Shown here in pieces: positions 23,666 to 33,473 of a stretch of DNA of 64,000 nt. The DNA lies in NCBI GenBank assembly GCA_018241505.1, contig JAFEDS010000001.1, forward strand, positions 78,592-142,591. The letters run 5' to 3'. Under the pieces are notes generated by a model that saw only the letters and a list, made by a program, of their open reading frames with translations, had not been told where the DNA came from and did not search any database. How positions within the stretch are numbered: the stretch's first letter is position 1; every line of letters starts with the position of its first letter. A program made the translations under genes and the position numbers. The stretch comes from Pseudomonadota bacterium. GTDB lineage: Bacteria; Pseudomonadota; Gammaproteobacteria; Steroidobacterales; Steroidobacteraceae.

Positions 23666-25630
23666 ATGAACAAGAACCGGGTGAATCGCCTGTCTTGGCT
23701 CATTCCGGCACTGGCATTGGCGGCCTGTGGCGGCGGCAACACTTCGACTGCGCCGCCGATGTCGGATCCAGCACCGGCGCCGGCAGCGACGGCACCCACC
23801 ATTGCGACTCAACCGGCCGATGCATCGAGCGCCGCCGGCGGCACTGCGACCTTCAGCGTAACTGCTGCCGGCACCGCCCCGCTCACCTATCAGTGGCAGA
23901 AGGCTGGAACCGCAATAGCAGGCGCGACCGATTCGAGTTACACGACTCCCGCGCTTCAGGCTGCTGACAACGGCGCAATGTTCACAGTCGTTGTTACGAA
24001 CTCGGCCGGCAGTATCACGAGCAACGGCGCCAAACTGACTGTTACCGGCAGCGCGCCACAGCCGAGCGATGTCGTCATGTACAAGAACGACGTGGCGCGA
24101 ACCGGGCAGTATCCGCTGGAAACGACGCTGACACCGGCCAACGTCAACGCGACTAATTTCGGTTTGCTGCGCCAGATGAGTGTGGATGGCAAGGTGGACG
24201 GACAGCCGCTGTATCTGTCTAAACTGAGCATCGGTGGAGCGGCCCACAATGTCGTGTTCGCTGTGACTGAGAACGCCTCGGTGTACGCGTTCGATTCCGA
24301 TACTGGCACGAAGCTTTGGGAAGTGTCGCTTCTCAAAACAGGCGAGACCGCGGCTCCCCCGCAGAATGCGTGCGATCAGATCACTCCCACCATCGGTATT
24401 ACAACCACTCCAGTCATCGACAGAACCGCGGGACCGAATGGCACCTTGTACGTTGTTGCAATGTCATTCGACGCCACCTCGAAGTACCACCAGCGCCTTC
24501 ACGCGCTCGACATCACCACCGGCGCGGAGTTGCTCAGCGGGCCAACGGAGGTGACAGGCAGCTATCCCAACCAGGCGGGCGTCACCACGTTCGATCCCGG
24601 TCAATACGCGGAACGAACCGCGCTACTGTTGCTCAATGGAGCCCTCTACACGACGTGGACGTCGCACTGTGATAACCCGCCGTACAGCGGCTGGATCATC
24701 ACGTTTGACCAGGGGACGCTGGCGCAGTCAGCCGTTCTCAATGTTGGACCGGACAGCGGCATCCTGCCGGCGCCCGACATCCCGCCGGCCTTGCAGAATG
24801 ACACCTCTATCAACGGGCCGGCGATCTGGATGAGTGGCAGCGGTCCGGCGGCCGATTCGGCCGGCAACGTCTATCTGCTGACCGGCAATGGCCGTTTCGA
24901 GACTACCCTGGATGCGAACGGCTTCCCCAACCGGGGCGACTATGGGAACTCGTTCCTCAAGCTGTCCAAGTCAGGCTCCACTTTGAAGGTCGCGGACTAC
25001 TTCACCCAGACGGACAGCCTCCAGGCGTCCTTCAATGACCTCGACCTGGGAGCGGGCGGGGGCCTGATTCTTCCCGATATGAAGGACAGCAACGGCAACG
25101 TCAAACACCTGATCGTAGGGGCCGGCAAGGATACCCGGGTGTATGTGGTCGATCGCGACAACATGGGCAAGTTCAGCCCGACAACCAACAACATCTGGCA
25201 GCAACTCGGTGCCGGCGCGCTGGGCGGCCCGGTGCGCGGCTCGCCTGCCTACTTTAATGGAACCTTGTATTACGGCCCCCGCGATGTATCACTGAAGGCA
25301 TTCACGTTCGCGAATGCAAAGCTGCCGGCAGCCGCGACTTCGCAGTCGGTTGCGACCTTCGGCTACCCCGGTACGTCACCGGTGATTTCCTCGAATGGTG
25401 CTGCCCAAGGCATCGTCTGGACCCAGCATTCGAACGGCACGTTGTATGCGTTCGATGCGACCAATCTGGCGCACGAGCTCTATGACAGCCGGCAGGCCAC
25501 CGGCAACCGCGATGTAACAGGACCGGGAGCCGCCGGGTCCGGGTTGAAGTTTGTGGTGCCGGTGATTGCGAACGGCAAAGTCTTCATGGGAACACCCAAC
25601 TCCGTCGCCGTATTCGGCCTGCTGCATTGA
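23666..25630 (+). CDS. Lipoprotein with Ig-like domain and PQQ-type beta-propeller region
   Basis: 654 residues. Lipobox LALAAC (Cys about 21) after a short signal peptide. A Pro/Ala linker leads to one Ig-like domain about residues 45-130 (PTIATQPADASSAAGGTATFSVTAAG, LTYQWQKAGTAIAGATDSSY). Residues about 140-650 form a propeller with PQQ-like outlines (VYAFDSDTGTKLWEVSL; LHALDITTGAELLSGP; VYVVDRDNMG; LYAFDATNL). No catalytic dehydrogenase residues are evident. A surface-anchored binding or scaffold lipoprotein is likely. It stands alone between the kinase operon and the second TonB receptor. Confidence 0.8.
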   Translation: MNKNRVNRLSWLIPALALAACGGGNTSTAPPMSDPAPAPAATAPTIATQPADASSAAGGTATFSVTAAGTAPLTYQWQKAGTAIAGATDSSYTTPALQAADNGAMFTVVVTNSAGSITSNGAKLTVTGSAPQPSDVVMYKNDVARTGQYPLETTLTPANVNATNFGLLRQMSVDGKVDGQPLYLSKLSIGGAAHNVVFAVTENASVYAFDSDTGTKLWEVSLLKTGETAAPPQNACDQITPTIGITTTPVIDRTAGPNGTLYVVAMSFDATSKYHQRLHALDITTGAELLSGPTEVTGSYPNQAGVTTFDPGQYAERTALLLLNGALYTTWTSHCDNPPYSGWIITFDQGTLAQSAVLNVGPDSGILPAPDIPPALQNDTSINGPAIWMSGSGPAADSAGNVYLLTGNGRFETTLDANGFPNRGDYGNSFLKLSKSGSTLKVADYFTQTDSLQASFNDLDLGAGGGLILPDMKDSNGNVKHLIVGAGKDTRVYVVDRDNMGKFSPTTNNIWQQLGAGALGGPVRGSPAYFNGTLYYGPRDVSLKAFTFANAKLPAAATSQSVATFGYPGTSPVISSNGAAQGIVWTQHSNGTLYAFDATNLAHELYDSRQATGNRDVTGPGAAGSGLKFVVPVIANGKVFMGTPNSVAVFGLLH

Positions 25631-25699
25631 TGTCATCCTCAACCCAACACTCTCGAGACTTCTTTGAAATCCCTGACTGACTCGCCCGTTCCAAAAGCA

Positions 25700-25720
25700 T
25701 ATCGTATTTCGTATACGATA
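25700..25720. promoter_or_regulatory. 21-bp palindromic promoter motif upstream of the peptide-type TonB receptor
   Basis: TATCGTAT (25700-25707) and ATACGATA (25713-25720) are perfect 8-bp arms around TTCGT, ending 13 bases before the receptor start. The right half GTATACGATA (25711-25720) is identical to 30206-30215 upstream of the permease and propeller genes, and TACGAT may be the -10 box. GntR-type repressors use dyads of this kind; the regulator is not in the window by clear evidence. Confidence 0.6.
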
Positions 25721-25733
25721 AGGGGGACGGGGT

Positions 25734-28688
25734 ATGCCGAGTCAAGATGCAAGGTGTCGACAGTCGCATTTTCGGCCTGTTTTGGCCGTGTCGACTCTGG
25801 TGTGCGGCTGCAGTGGCCTCATTGCCACGGCGCTGGCTCAGACACAGACCCAGGCGCAGAAGCCGGACGACAGCCTTCAGGAAGTGGTCGTCACGGGCTC
25901 CCGCCTGATTCGTACCGACCTCACGGCTCCCAGTCCAACCACTGTCGTCAGTGCCGAGGACATCAAGCTTTCGGGCAATGTCACGCTCGACAAGACTCTC
26001 AATGAGTTTCCGCAGCTTGCGACGGGCAACGCGTCCTCCGTCAACAACGGGGGTGGCTCGGGCATTCTCACCGCGAACCTGCGGGGCCTCAGTACCAACA
26101 ATCAGGCGGTTCGCACACTGACACTCGTCAACGGCCGGCGCTTCATTCCTGCGGACCAGTACGGGAATGTGGATCTCGCCAGTATTCCCGATGCGCTCAT
26201 CAAGCGAGTAGACATCATCACGGGTGGCGCGTCGGCCGTCTATGGCTCGGATGCGATCGCGGGCGCGGTGAACTTCGTGCTGGACGATCACTTCTCCGGA
26301 TTGCAGGCCACCGCGCAGTACGGGATCAACTCACACGGTGATGGCTCGCAACGCAAGTACGACATCACGTTCGGTTCGAACATGGACGGCAACAAGGGAA
26401 ATGTCGTCGGCTCCTTCTCGTACACACAGGAAAACAGCTTTACCCAGGCAGATCGCGACTTCTCCGCCATTCCGTTGGCCGACAACTCCAAGCACACCGG
26501 CTTTGTTTATTCAGGGTCGGGGAATATTCCCGGTACCCGGGTGCCGCTGTCGGCGACACAGCTCGCGGGGCTCGAGGACCTCGTTCCCACTACAGACCCG
26601 AGCTGCACGAGCGTGACTGGCGTGCGCTTCCTTGCCGGCGGCGCGGCGACGCCCTATTGCCAGCCCGAAGACACGTACAACTACGCGGGATTCAACCTCC
26701 TGCAGCGCCCGCTGGAGCGCGTCAATGTCACCTTCCTCGCGCACTATGACATCGTCGATCATGTAACCGCGTTTGGCGAAGCCTACTTCGTCGATTCCAA
26801 GAACAACTACGTGCTGGCGCCGGATTCGTTCACACCAGTGACTCCGGGCGCACCGTCCTCGACCCTGCTCGTTCCGAACTACGCCGGCAATCCGATTCTT
26901 TCGGCGGCGACGCGCCAGTTCCTGGTCGACAACGCCAACGTGTTCGATCCAAAGGGGACCGGCACTGCTTCGATTGTCGGTGGCGGCCGGCGCGCCGATG
27001 AGCTGGGCCCGCGCGAAGCCTTCTTCCAGCGGATCAGCTACAACGTCACCGGCGGCTTGCGCGGCGACTTCGATCTCATTGGCCAGAACTGGAAGTGGGA
27101 GGTGTTCGGTCAGTACATGTACAACCGCACGAACACCTCGAACATCAACTTCGTCAACCAGACCCGGCTGAGCCTGGCGCTGGACGCCGTGACCAACTCG
27201 GCGGGCCAGGTAGTCTGCCGCGTACAGATCTCAGGCTGTGCGCCCACGTCGTTGTTCGGTAGCGGCTCGATTTCGGCGGCGGCGGCCCAATTCATGACGC
27301 CCGAACGCGATAGCCACGATGAGTTCTTCCGCCATGTGGCGGGCGGCTCGGTGTCCGGTACGCTCTTCAATCTACCCGCGGGACCCGTCGCCCTGGCGCT
27401 CGGCACCGAATATCGCAAAGACACTTACACCAACGATGTGAGCCCGTTTGATCTGGCCGGCGAATACGGCGCCGCCTCCAACGCGGCGCTTTCGGGCGGA
27501 TTCAGTGTGAAGGAAGCCTTCATGGAAACCCGCTTGCCGATTCTCTCCGACCTGCCGTTCGTGAAAACCTTGGCGGTCGAGGCGGCGGCACGCTATTCCG
27601 ACTACACGACGGTCGGCAATGTATTTACGTGGAAGGCCGGCGGTGAATACGCGCCGGTGGAGTGGCTGCGTTTCAGAGGCGCATTCAACCGCGCGGTCCG
27701 TGCGCCGAACGTCGGCGAGCTGTATTCGGCCCAAACTCAAGGCTTCACAGGAGGGACGGACCCGTGCTCTGTCACCGCGGGCAGCCGAAGCGATGCACTG
27801 AAGGCGCTGTGCGTAGCTCAGGGAGTACCGGCATCCGACATCAACACTTTCACACAGGCCACCTTGGGCCTGACACAGCAAAGTGGCGGTAATCCAAACC
27901 TGCAAGCCGAGAAGTCCAATACCTACACGATCGGCGCGGTCATTTCACCGCCGTGGGTCCAGCACTTCAATCTCACGGTCGACTACTTCAAGGTCAATGT
28001 GCATGGAGCCATCACCAGCATCAATGCGCAGCAGACACTGAATGACTGTTACACCAATCTGATTCCGGACAGTCCGACCTGCCTGGCGGTGCACAGGCTG
28101 CCGAGTAACGGCCAGATCGACTTCGTCAATACCGCGCTGGCCAATATCGGCTTCCTCCAGGTTTCCGGCGTCGATACCCAGGCCGACTACAAGCTGGCGT
28201 TGCCCTCCCTGCTGGAACTGGGTGGGCACGCGGCCAACCTCAGCCTCCAGGCCACGGCGAGCTGGCTGTTCAACCGGACCACCCAGTCATTCGCGGGAGC
28301 GGCGCCCCAGGACTGCGCCGGCTTCTACGGCGCCGGCTGCTCATCCGGTACCGGCGGATTCATTACGCCGGACTTCAAAGTCAACATGAGCGCCGCTTAC
28401 CAGAGCGGACTGCTCAGTTGGCGGCTCGTGGGGCGGATGATCGGGGGACTCGATGTCTACCCGGGCACCGCGGCGTTTGTGAAGCACGTGCCGCCGGTCT
28501 GGTACGTGGATACGACCTTTGGTGTCGACCTGGGCGAGCACGTGAACCTGTTCGCCGGCATCGACAACCTGGCCAACAAACAGCCGCCGATTCTCGGCAC
28601 GACTTTTGTCGGAGATGCCAACGTCGATGTGTCGCTCTACGATGTGCAGGGTCGACGCTACTTCGCCGGAGTGACGCTGAAGTTGTAA
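25734..28688 (+). CDS. TonB-dependent outer-membrane receptor (peptide/complex substrate class)
   Basis: 984 residues with a signal peptide ending ATALAQTQTQAQ and a TonB-box-like LQEVVVTGSRL. Plug about 50-170 (PTTVVSAEDIKLSGNVTLDKTLNEFPQL, LTLVNGRRFIPADQYGNVDLASIPDALIKRVDIITGGASAVYGSDAIAGAVNFVL), then a long barrel ending SLYDVQGRRYFAGVTLKL. The long-loop 900-1000 residue class in this lineage commonly imports peptides or plant-derived carbon sources. It converges on the APC permease gene with an 18-base gap. The palindrome at 25700-25720 overlaps its promoter and matches the operator between the permease and the propeller/carboxypeptidase genes, suggesting one regulon. Confidence 0.9.
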   Translation: MPSQDARCRQSHFRPVLAVSTLVCGCSGLIATALAQTQTQAQKPDDSLQEVVVTGSRLIRTDLTAPSPTTVVSAEDIKLSGNVTLDKTLNEFPQLATGNASSVNNGGGSGILTANLRGLSTNNQAVRTLTLVNGRRFIPADQYGNVDLASIPDALIKRVDIITGGASAVYGSDAIAGAVNFVLDDHFSGLQATAQYGINSHGDGSQRKYDITFGSNMDGNKGNVVGSFSYTQENSFTQADRDFSAIPLADNSKHTGFVYSGSGNIPGTRVPLSATQLAGLEDLVPTTDPSCTSVTGVRFLAGGAATPYCQPEDTYNYAGFNLLQRPLERVNVTFLAHYDIVDHVTAFGEAYFVDSKNNYVLAPDSFTPVTPGAPSSTLLVPNYAGNPILSAATRQFLVDNANVFDPKGTGTASIVGGGRRADELGPREAFFQRISYNVTGGLRGDFDLIGQNWKWEVFGQYMYNRTNTSNINFVNQTRLSLALDAVTNSAGQVVCRVQISGCAPTSLFGSGSISAAAAQFMTPERDSHDEFFRHVAGGSVSGTLFNLPAGPVALALGTEYRKDTYTNDVSPFDLAGEYGAASNAALSGGFSVKEAFMETRLPILSDLPFVKTLAVEAAARYSDYTTVGNVFTWKAGGEYAPVEWLRFRGAFNRAVRAPNVGELYSAQTQGFTGGTDPCSVTAGSRSDALKALCVAQGVPASDINTFTQATLGLTQQSGGNPNLQAEKSNTYTIGAVISPPWVQHFNLTVDYFKVNVHGAITSINAQQTLNDCYTNLIPDSPTCLAVHRLPSNGQIDFVNTALANIGFLQVSGVDTQADYKLALPSLLELGGHAANLSLQATASWLFNRTTQSFAGAAPQDCAGFYGAGCSSGTGGFITPDFKVNMSAAYQSGLLSWRLVGRMIGGLDVYPGTAAFVKHVPPVWYVDTTFGVDLGEHVNLFAGIDNLANKQPPILGTTFVGDANVDVSLYDVQGRRYFAGVTLKL

Positions 28689-28706
28689 TGTGCCCCGGGC
28701 GGACGC

Positions 28707-30146
28707 TCAGGCTTGCAGCTTGTTCGAGTGCGAGCCCGCTTCTCGTCCCAACAGGCTACGGCCGCGGCCGTAGAGGAAGTACGCGGCCAGTCCGATCGCA
28801 TTCCAGATCGCGAAGCGCACCAGAGTCTTTTCCGGCAGGCTCATCAGCAGATAGAGGCAGCCCAGGACGGCCAGTGTGCCGATCACGTTCGGCGCGGGGC
28901 AGCGGAACACACGCTTCAGGTCGGGCGCGCGGCGCCGCAGGACCATCATGCAGATCCCAACAGTGATGAATGCAATCAACGTTCCGGCGTTAGCCAACTC
29001 GGCGATCTCATCCAGACGGAAGAAGCCGGCGACGGCCGCCACGAAAACGCCCGTGACTGCAGTGACCACGGCGGGACTGCCGGTCCGCTTCGACACCCTG
29101 GATAGGGCTCGCGGCAATAATCCGTCGCGCGCCATTACAAAGAAGATGCGGCTCTGACCATACATCATCACCAGGATGACGGTGGGCAATGCAACCAGGG
29201 CAGCGCCCGCCACGACATTGGCGGCGCTGGAATGCCCCAGCGAGCGCAGCACCAGCGCCAACGGTTCGGGCGAGCCGCCCAACCGTGTGTACGGCAGCGC
29301 GCCCACGGCCGTAATCGCCACGAGGATATAAATAGTAGTGCAAAGAATCATGGAGCCGATGATGCCTATCTTGAGGTCTCTTGCCGGATTGCGAGTTTCC
29401 TCCGCCGACGTGGCCACCGCGTCAAAGCCGTAGAATGCGAAGAACACAATGGCTGCAGCCGCCATGACACCTCGCGTTTCGCCCCCTTCAACATGACTCG
29501 TGAAACCGTAAGGCGCGAAAGGAACGAGGTTGCCTGCGTGGAAAGCCGGAGCGGCTATGGAGACAAAAGCCGCCAGAGCCGCGATCTTGATGATGACCAA
29601 CACTATGTTGAGTGTCGCGCTCTCGCGCGTACCGGCTATCAGCATCCCGGCGATCGTCAGGGAAACCAGCACGGCGGGCAGGTTCACAATGCCGCCGCCA
29701 TGGGGACCATTCAACAACGCGTGGGGCAGGGTGATGCCCGTCGCCTGCAGCCAACCTACCAGGTAGCCCGACCAGCCTACGGCTACCGTAGAACAGGCCA
29801 GGGAGTACTCGAGAATCAGGCTCCAGCCGACCACCCAGGCGACCAACTCGCCGAGTACCGTATAGCTGTATGTATAAGCGCTGCCGGCGGTTGGAATCAG
29901 CGTGGCCAGTTCCGCATAGGCAAGCGCGGCACAGGCACACACCGCGCCGGCGATGAGGAAGGCGAGGATGACAGCAGGTCCGGCGCGCTCTGCTCCCACA
30001 CCGGTCAATGTGTAGATACCCGTGCCGACGATCGCGCCAACACCGAGCGCGATGAGGTGTGGCCAACTCAGCGTGGGCCGCAGCCGGGGACTGCCCTCAT
30101 CGGCGGCAACTTCATTGATCGGCTTGAGCGGACCCCATATGGCCAT
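28707..30146 (-). CDS. APC-superfamily amino acid permease
   Basis: 479 residues, about 12 hydrophobic segments. The first helix has the APC signature GVGAIVGTGIYTLTG, and SAYTYSYTVLGELVAWVVGWSLILEY matches the cationic amino acid transporter group. It would import amino acids across the inner membrane with protons or exchange. It diverges from the sortilin-like gene across about 100 bases containing a 13-bp palindrome. With a TonB receptor, carboxypeptidase and beta-propeller protein near, it may complete peptide uptake and use. Confidence 0.88.
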   Translation of the reverse strand: MAIWGPLKPINEVAADEGSPRLRPTLSWPHLIALGVGAIVGTGIYTLTGVGAERAGPAVILAFLIAGAVCACAALAYAELATLIPTAGSAYTYSYTVLGELVAWVVGWSLILEYSLACSTVAVGWSGYLVGWLQATGITLPHALLNGPHGGGIVNLPAVLVSLTIAGMLIAGTRESATLNIVLVIIKIAALAAFVSIAAPAFHAGNLVPFAPYGFTSHVEGGETRGVMAAAAIVFFAFYGFDAVATSAEETRNPARDLKIGIIGSMILCTTIYILVAITAVGALPYTRLGGSPEPLALVLRSLGHSSAANVVAGAALVALPTVILVMMYGQSRIFFVMARDGLLPRALSRVSKRTGSPAVVTAVTGVFVAAVAGFFRLDEIAELANAGTLIAFITVGICMMVLRRRAPDLKRVFRCPAPNVIGTLAVLGCLYLLMSLPEKTLVRFAIWNAIGLAAYFLYGRGRSLLGREAGSHSNKLQA

Positions 30147-30186
30147 TTGCTTCCTTCCATCTTCTGTTGACCCCGGGAGAAGGGGC

Positions 30187-30218
30187 TTGACCCTAAGTGA
30201 CTACAGTATACGATATAC
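30187..30218. promoter_or_regulatory. Divergent promoter with 13-bp palindrome shared with the TonB receptor gene
   Basis: TTGACC (30187-30192), a 16-base spacer and TACGAT (30209-30214) form a plus-strand promoter for the propeller and carboxypeptidase genes. GTATA-CGA-TATAC (30206-30218) is a perfect 13-bp palindrome covering the -10 box; its first ten bases equal those of the motif at 25711-25720. Minus-strand TATACT for the permease lies within it too. Confidence 0.6.
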
Positions 30219-30246
30219 ACACGAAATGCGGCCTGAGGGGCGAAGT

Positions 30247-33200
30247 ATGCGCAGCCTGTTCCAAACAGGGTTGATTGCGGCATCTCTATTGGCAGTGACG
30301 GCTGCTCATTCCCAACAAAAGCCACCCGATCATCCGCCACCGCAGTTTGGTTTCCGCTTTCTCGGTCCCGTGGTGGGCAACCGGGTCGCCGCGTTTGCCG
30401 CGGCACCGGGTGAGCGCAACACTTATTACATTGGCGCCGCTTCCGGTGGAGTATTCAAGACGACCGACGGCGGGACGAAATGGAACCCGATCTTCGACGA
30501 CCAGAAGGCCGCTGCCATCGGCGCGCTGGCCGTGGCTCCTTCGGAGCCGGACACGGTCTGGGCGGGAACGGGCGAGGCCTGGGCGATTCGTGACATCGAT
30601 GTCACCGGCGATGGAGTCTACAAGTCGACTGACGGCGGCAAGACCTGGACCAACATGGGGTTGCCGGAGAGTGGCCGCATCGGCCGCATCCTGATCGACC
30701 CCGCGAATGCCAACAGTGTCTATGTGTGTGCGCTCGGCAGACTGCCGGCGCCGCAGCAGGACCGGGGGGTGTATCACACCAACGATGGGGGCAGGACCTG
30801 GCAGCACCAGCTTTTTGTTGATGCCAATACCGGTTGCTCAGGCCTGTCGATGGACGCCAAGGACCCCCGTACGGTCTTTGCCGGAACCTGGCAGGTCAAG
30901 ATGAACACCTGGGGCGAATACAGCGGCGGCCCCGGCAGTGGCGTATTTGTCACTCATGATGCCGGTGAGCACTGGCAGCGTATTACGGCGCACGGTTTGC
31001 CGACGACGCCGGTCGGTAAGATCGACGTGGCCGTGGCTCCATCCAACTCGGCCCGTGTGTATGCGTTGATTCAGACCAATGGCGAGGGTTCCCTGTGGCG
31101 TTCGGATGACGGCGGCCAGAACTGGCGTACGGTCTCATGGGACCGGAAATTGACAGGCCGTGCCGGTTATTACATTCACCTCATGGTGTCACCGGCCAAT
31201 CCGGACCGGGTGATCGTCGCCAGCAGCAGCGTCAATCAGTCGACCGACGGCGGTGTTACTTTCGACATCCAGAAGTGGGGCGGCGATACGCACGATATCT
31301 GGTGGGATGCGAAGGATGCCGACCATTTTGTCATTACCGATGACGGCGGCATCAACCTGACGCTCAATGGCGGCAAGGGCATCCGGCGGATCAATTTCCC
31401 GATCGGCCAGATGTACCACGTCGACGTCGATGACCAGACGCCGTATTACATTTACACCAACATGCAGGACCACACCACGATGCGGGGGCCGAGTATCCCG
31501 ATCGGCGGGCGGCCGTCGGATCAAGGCTGGGACCACCGCATGGGTGGCTGCGAAAGCGGGTTCACGCTGCCGGATCCGAGCGATCCCAACATTGTGTGGT
31601 CGTCCTGTTACGGCAACGAAGTAACCATCTGGGACGCGCGCACACGGCGTGCCCGCTCCGTCAGTCCGTGGCTGCATACATTGGACGCGGCTCCCGACCA
31701 GGTACCGTATCGCTGTCACTGGACACCACCCCTGGCGATTGATCCGTTCGATCCGAAATCGGTTTACTACGGCTGTCAGGTGATCTTCAAAACAACCAAT
31801 CGCGGCCAAAGCTGGCGTGTGGTCAGTCCCGACTTGTCGCATCGCGACCCGAAATACATCAAGTCATCCGGCGGCATTGTGGCGGACAATCTCGGCCAAT
31901 TCGCGCCCGAGGTGGTGTTCGCAATCGCGCCTTCCCAAATCAAGCAAGGACTGGTCTGGGCGGGGACGAACGACGGCAAGCTCTGGTATACCAGCGACGG
32001 CGCCGGCAAGTGGACCGATATCACGCCGGGCCTGAAGAGTTTCGGCATTCCCGAGCTTGCGACCGTGACCCGCATCGAGCCTTCACACTTCGATCCGGCG
32101 ACCGCCTATGTCAGCTTCGATGCGCACCTCACCAATGACGACCGCAATCCCTACATTCTGAAGACCGGCGATTACGGCAAGACCTGGAGCAAAATCAGCG
32201 GCGGCCTGCCCACCGGGACGCTGGCGTACGTACGCAATGTTTCCGAAGATCCGAACGTCAAAGGGCTCCTGTTCGCCGGTACCGGCAACAGCCTGTACTA
32301 CTCGCTGAACGATGGAGCCGATTGGACGGAGCTGCATACGGGACTTCCGCCTGCGCCCGTGACGTGGTCGGTGACTCAGAAGCGCTTCCATGACCTGGTT
32401 GTTTCGACTTACGGCCGCGGGATCTACATCCTCGATGACATCAGTCCGCTCGAACAGATGGCCCGGAATGGCAAACCGACAGCCGCGGTATTCTTCAAAC
32501 CGCGTGACAGTTATCGTCTGGCGAACGCCGCTGCCTACTTCACCTATTGGTTACCGGCCGAAGGCAAAGACAAGATCCAGGCCGAAGTCATCGACGCCAC
32601 CGGTCACACTCTCCGCACATTGCATGGTGAGAGCAAGGCGGGATTCAATCGCATCGCGTGGGATCTGCGCATTGATCCCATCGAGACCATCCAATTGCGC
32701 ACCATCCCACCTGAGAATCCGCACATCTGGGACGACACCCGCTTCAAGGGCAAGAAGTGGCGCCCGATCACGCACTGGGGCATGTCGGAACACCAACCCG
32801 GTCCGATCGTCCCTCCGGGCGCCTACCAGGTGAAAATCACTTTGGGTGGACAGGCGTTCACGCAGCCGCTGACATTGCTGCCGGACCCCAAGGCGGCGGG
32901 CACCCCTGCACAGATCGGACAGACTTATGCTCTGCAGGCGCGTATCCGCGACGATGTTGGCCGCATCTCGGGCATGGTCAACCTGATTGAGCGTCAACGC
33001 CGGCAACTCGAAGACATGAAAGCCGAAGGGACGCCGCTGGCGAAGCCGGTGGACAAAATGAACAAGCGTCTGCAGGACATCGAGTACGAGATGTTCCAGA
33101 AGGCGCTCGCCGCCAGTGACGACAAATACTATGTTGCCGCCTTCAAGATCTACTTCAATCTGTTGTGGCTCAATGCCGAGATTGGCACCGGGGCAGGGGA

Positions 33201-33471
33201 TGTCGCGGGGGGCGCCGATCAGGGGCCGACGGATACCGCGCCCAAGTTGGTGGACGACCTGGAGAAGCAGCTCACCGCCGCGACCGGCCACTATCGGACC
33301 TTGATGGACAAGGATGTGCCCGAGTTCAACAAGTTCCTGGCGTCCAAGGGCAAGGAACCTTTGATCACCGCGATTTCCTACGAGAAGCCGGAGGAGGGCG
33401 CGCCCGAAGACGATGATGATGACTTTGCCGATTCAGGCGCGGACGCGGATGATCCGGCAGAGGCTGACTGA
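30247..33471 (+). CDS. Exported sortilin/BNR-type beta-propeller protein
   Basis: 1074 residues from the ATG giving MRSLFQTGLIAASLL, preceded by GAGGGG; a frame from 30022 overlaps the permease and is not supported. Signal peptide cut near AHSQ. The body carries repeated Asp-box motifs such as SGGVFKTTDGGTKWNPIF, VYKSTDGGKTWTNMGL, VYHTNDGGRTWQHQLF, LWRSDDGGQNW and LYYSLNDGADWTELH, characteristic of VPS10/sortilin and sialidase-like propellers. C-terminal part about 800-1000 is helical. Such proteins are often annotated glycosyl hydrolases, but no glycosidase catalytic residues are evident, so substrate binding is a safer call. Its stop lies 2 bases before the carboxypeptidase gene; co-transcribed. 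Confidence 0.85.
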   Translation: MRSLFQTGLIAASLLAVTAAHSQQKPPDHPPPQFGFRFLGPVVGNRVAAFAAAPGERNTYYIGAASGGVFKTTDGGTKWNPIFDDQKAAAIGALAVAPSEPDTVWAGTGEAWAIRDIDVTGDGVYKSTDGGKTWTNMGLPESGRIGRILIDPANANSVYVCALGRLPAPQQDRGVYHTNDGGRTWQHQLFVDANTGCSGLSMDAKDPRTVFAGTWQVKMNTWGEYSGGPGSGVFVTHDAGEHWQRITAHGLPTTPVGKIDVAVAPSNSARVYALIQTNGEGSLWRSDDGGQNWRTVSWDRKLTGRAGYYIHLMVSPANPDRVIVASSSVNQSTDGGVTFDIQKWGGDTHDIWWDAKDADHFVITDDGGINLTLNGGKGIRRINFPIGQMYHVDVDDQTPYYIYTNMQDHTTMRGPSIPIGGRPSDQGWDHRMGGCESGFTLPDPSDPNIVWSSCYGNEVTIWDARTRRARSVSPWLHTLDAAPDQVPYRCHWTPPLAIDPFDPKSVYYGCQVIFKTTNRGQSWRVVSPDLSHRDPKYIKSSGGIVADNLGQFAPEVVFAIAPSQIKQGLVWAGTNDGKLWYTSDGAGKWTDITPGLKSFGIPELATVTRIEPSHFDPATAYVSFDAHLTNDDRNPYILKTGDYGKTWSKISGGLPTGTLAYVRNVSEDPNVKGLLFAGTGNSLYYSLNDGADWTELHTGLPPAPVTWSVTQKRFHDLVVSTYGRGIYILDDISPLEQMARNGKPTAAVFFKPRDSYRLANAAAYFTYWLPAEGKDKIQAEVIDATGHTLRTLHGESKAGFNRIAWDLRIDPIETIQLRTIPPENPHIWDDTRFKGKKWRPITHWGMSEHQPGPIVPPGAYQVKITLGGQAFTQPLTLLPDPKAAGTPAQIGQTYALQARIRDDVGRISGMVNLIERQRRQLEDMKAEGTPLAKPVDKMNKRLQDIEYEMFQKALAASDDKYYVAAFKIYFNLLWLNAEIGTGAGDVAGGADQGPTDTAPKLVDDLEKQLTAATGHYRTLMDKDVPEFNKFLASKGKEPLITAISYEKPEEGAPEDDDDDFADSGADADDPAEAD

Positions 33472-33473
33472 CC

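Noticed and set aside
30022-30246. Upstream extension of the propeller protein
   Set aside because: Overlaps the divergent permease gene; the signal peptide and RBS place the start at 30247.
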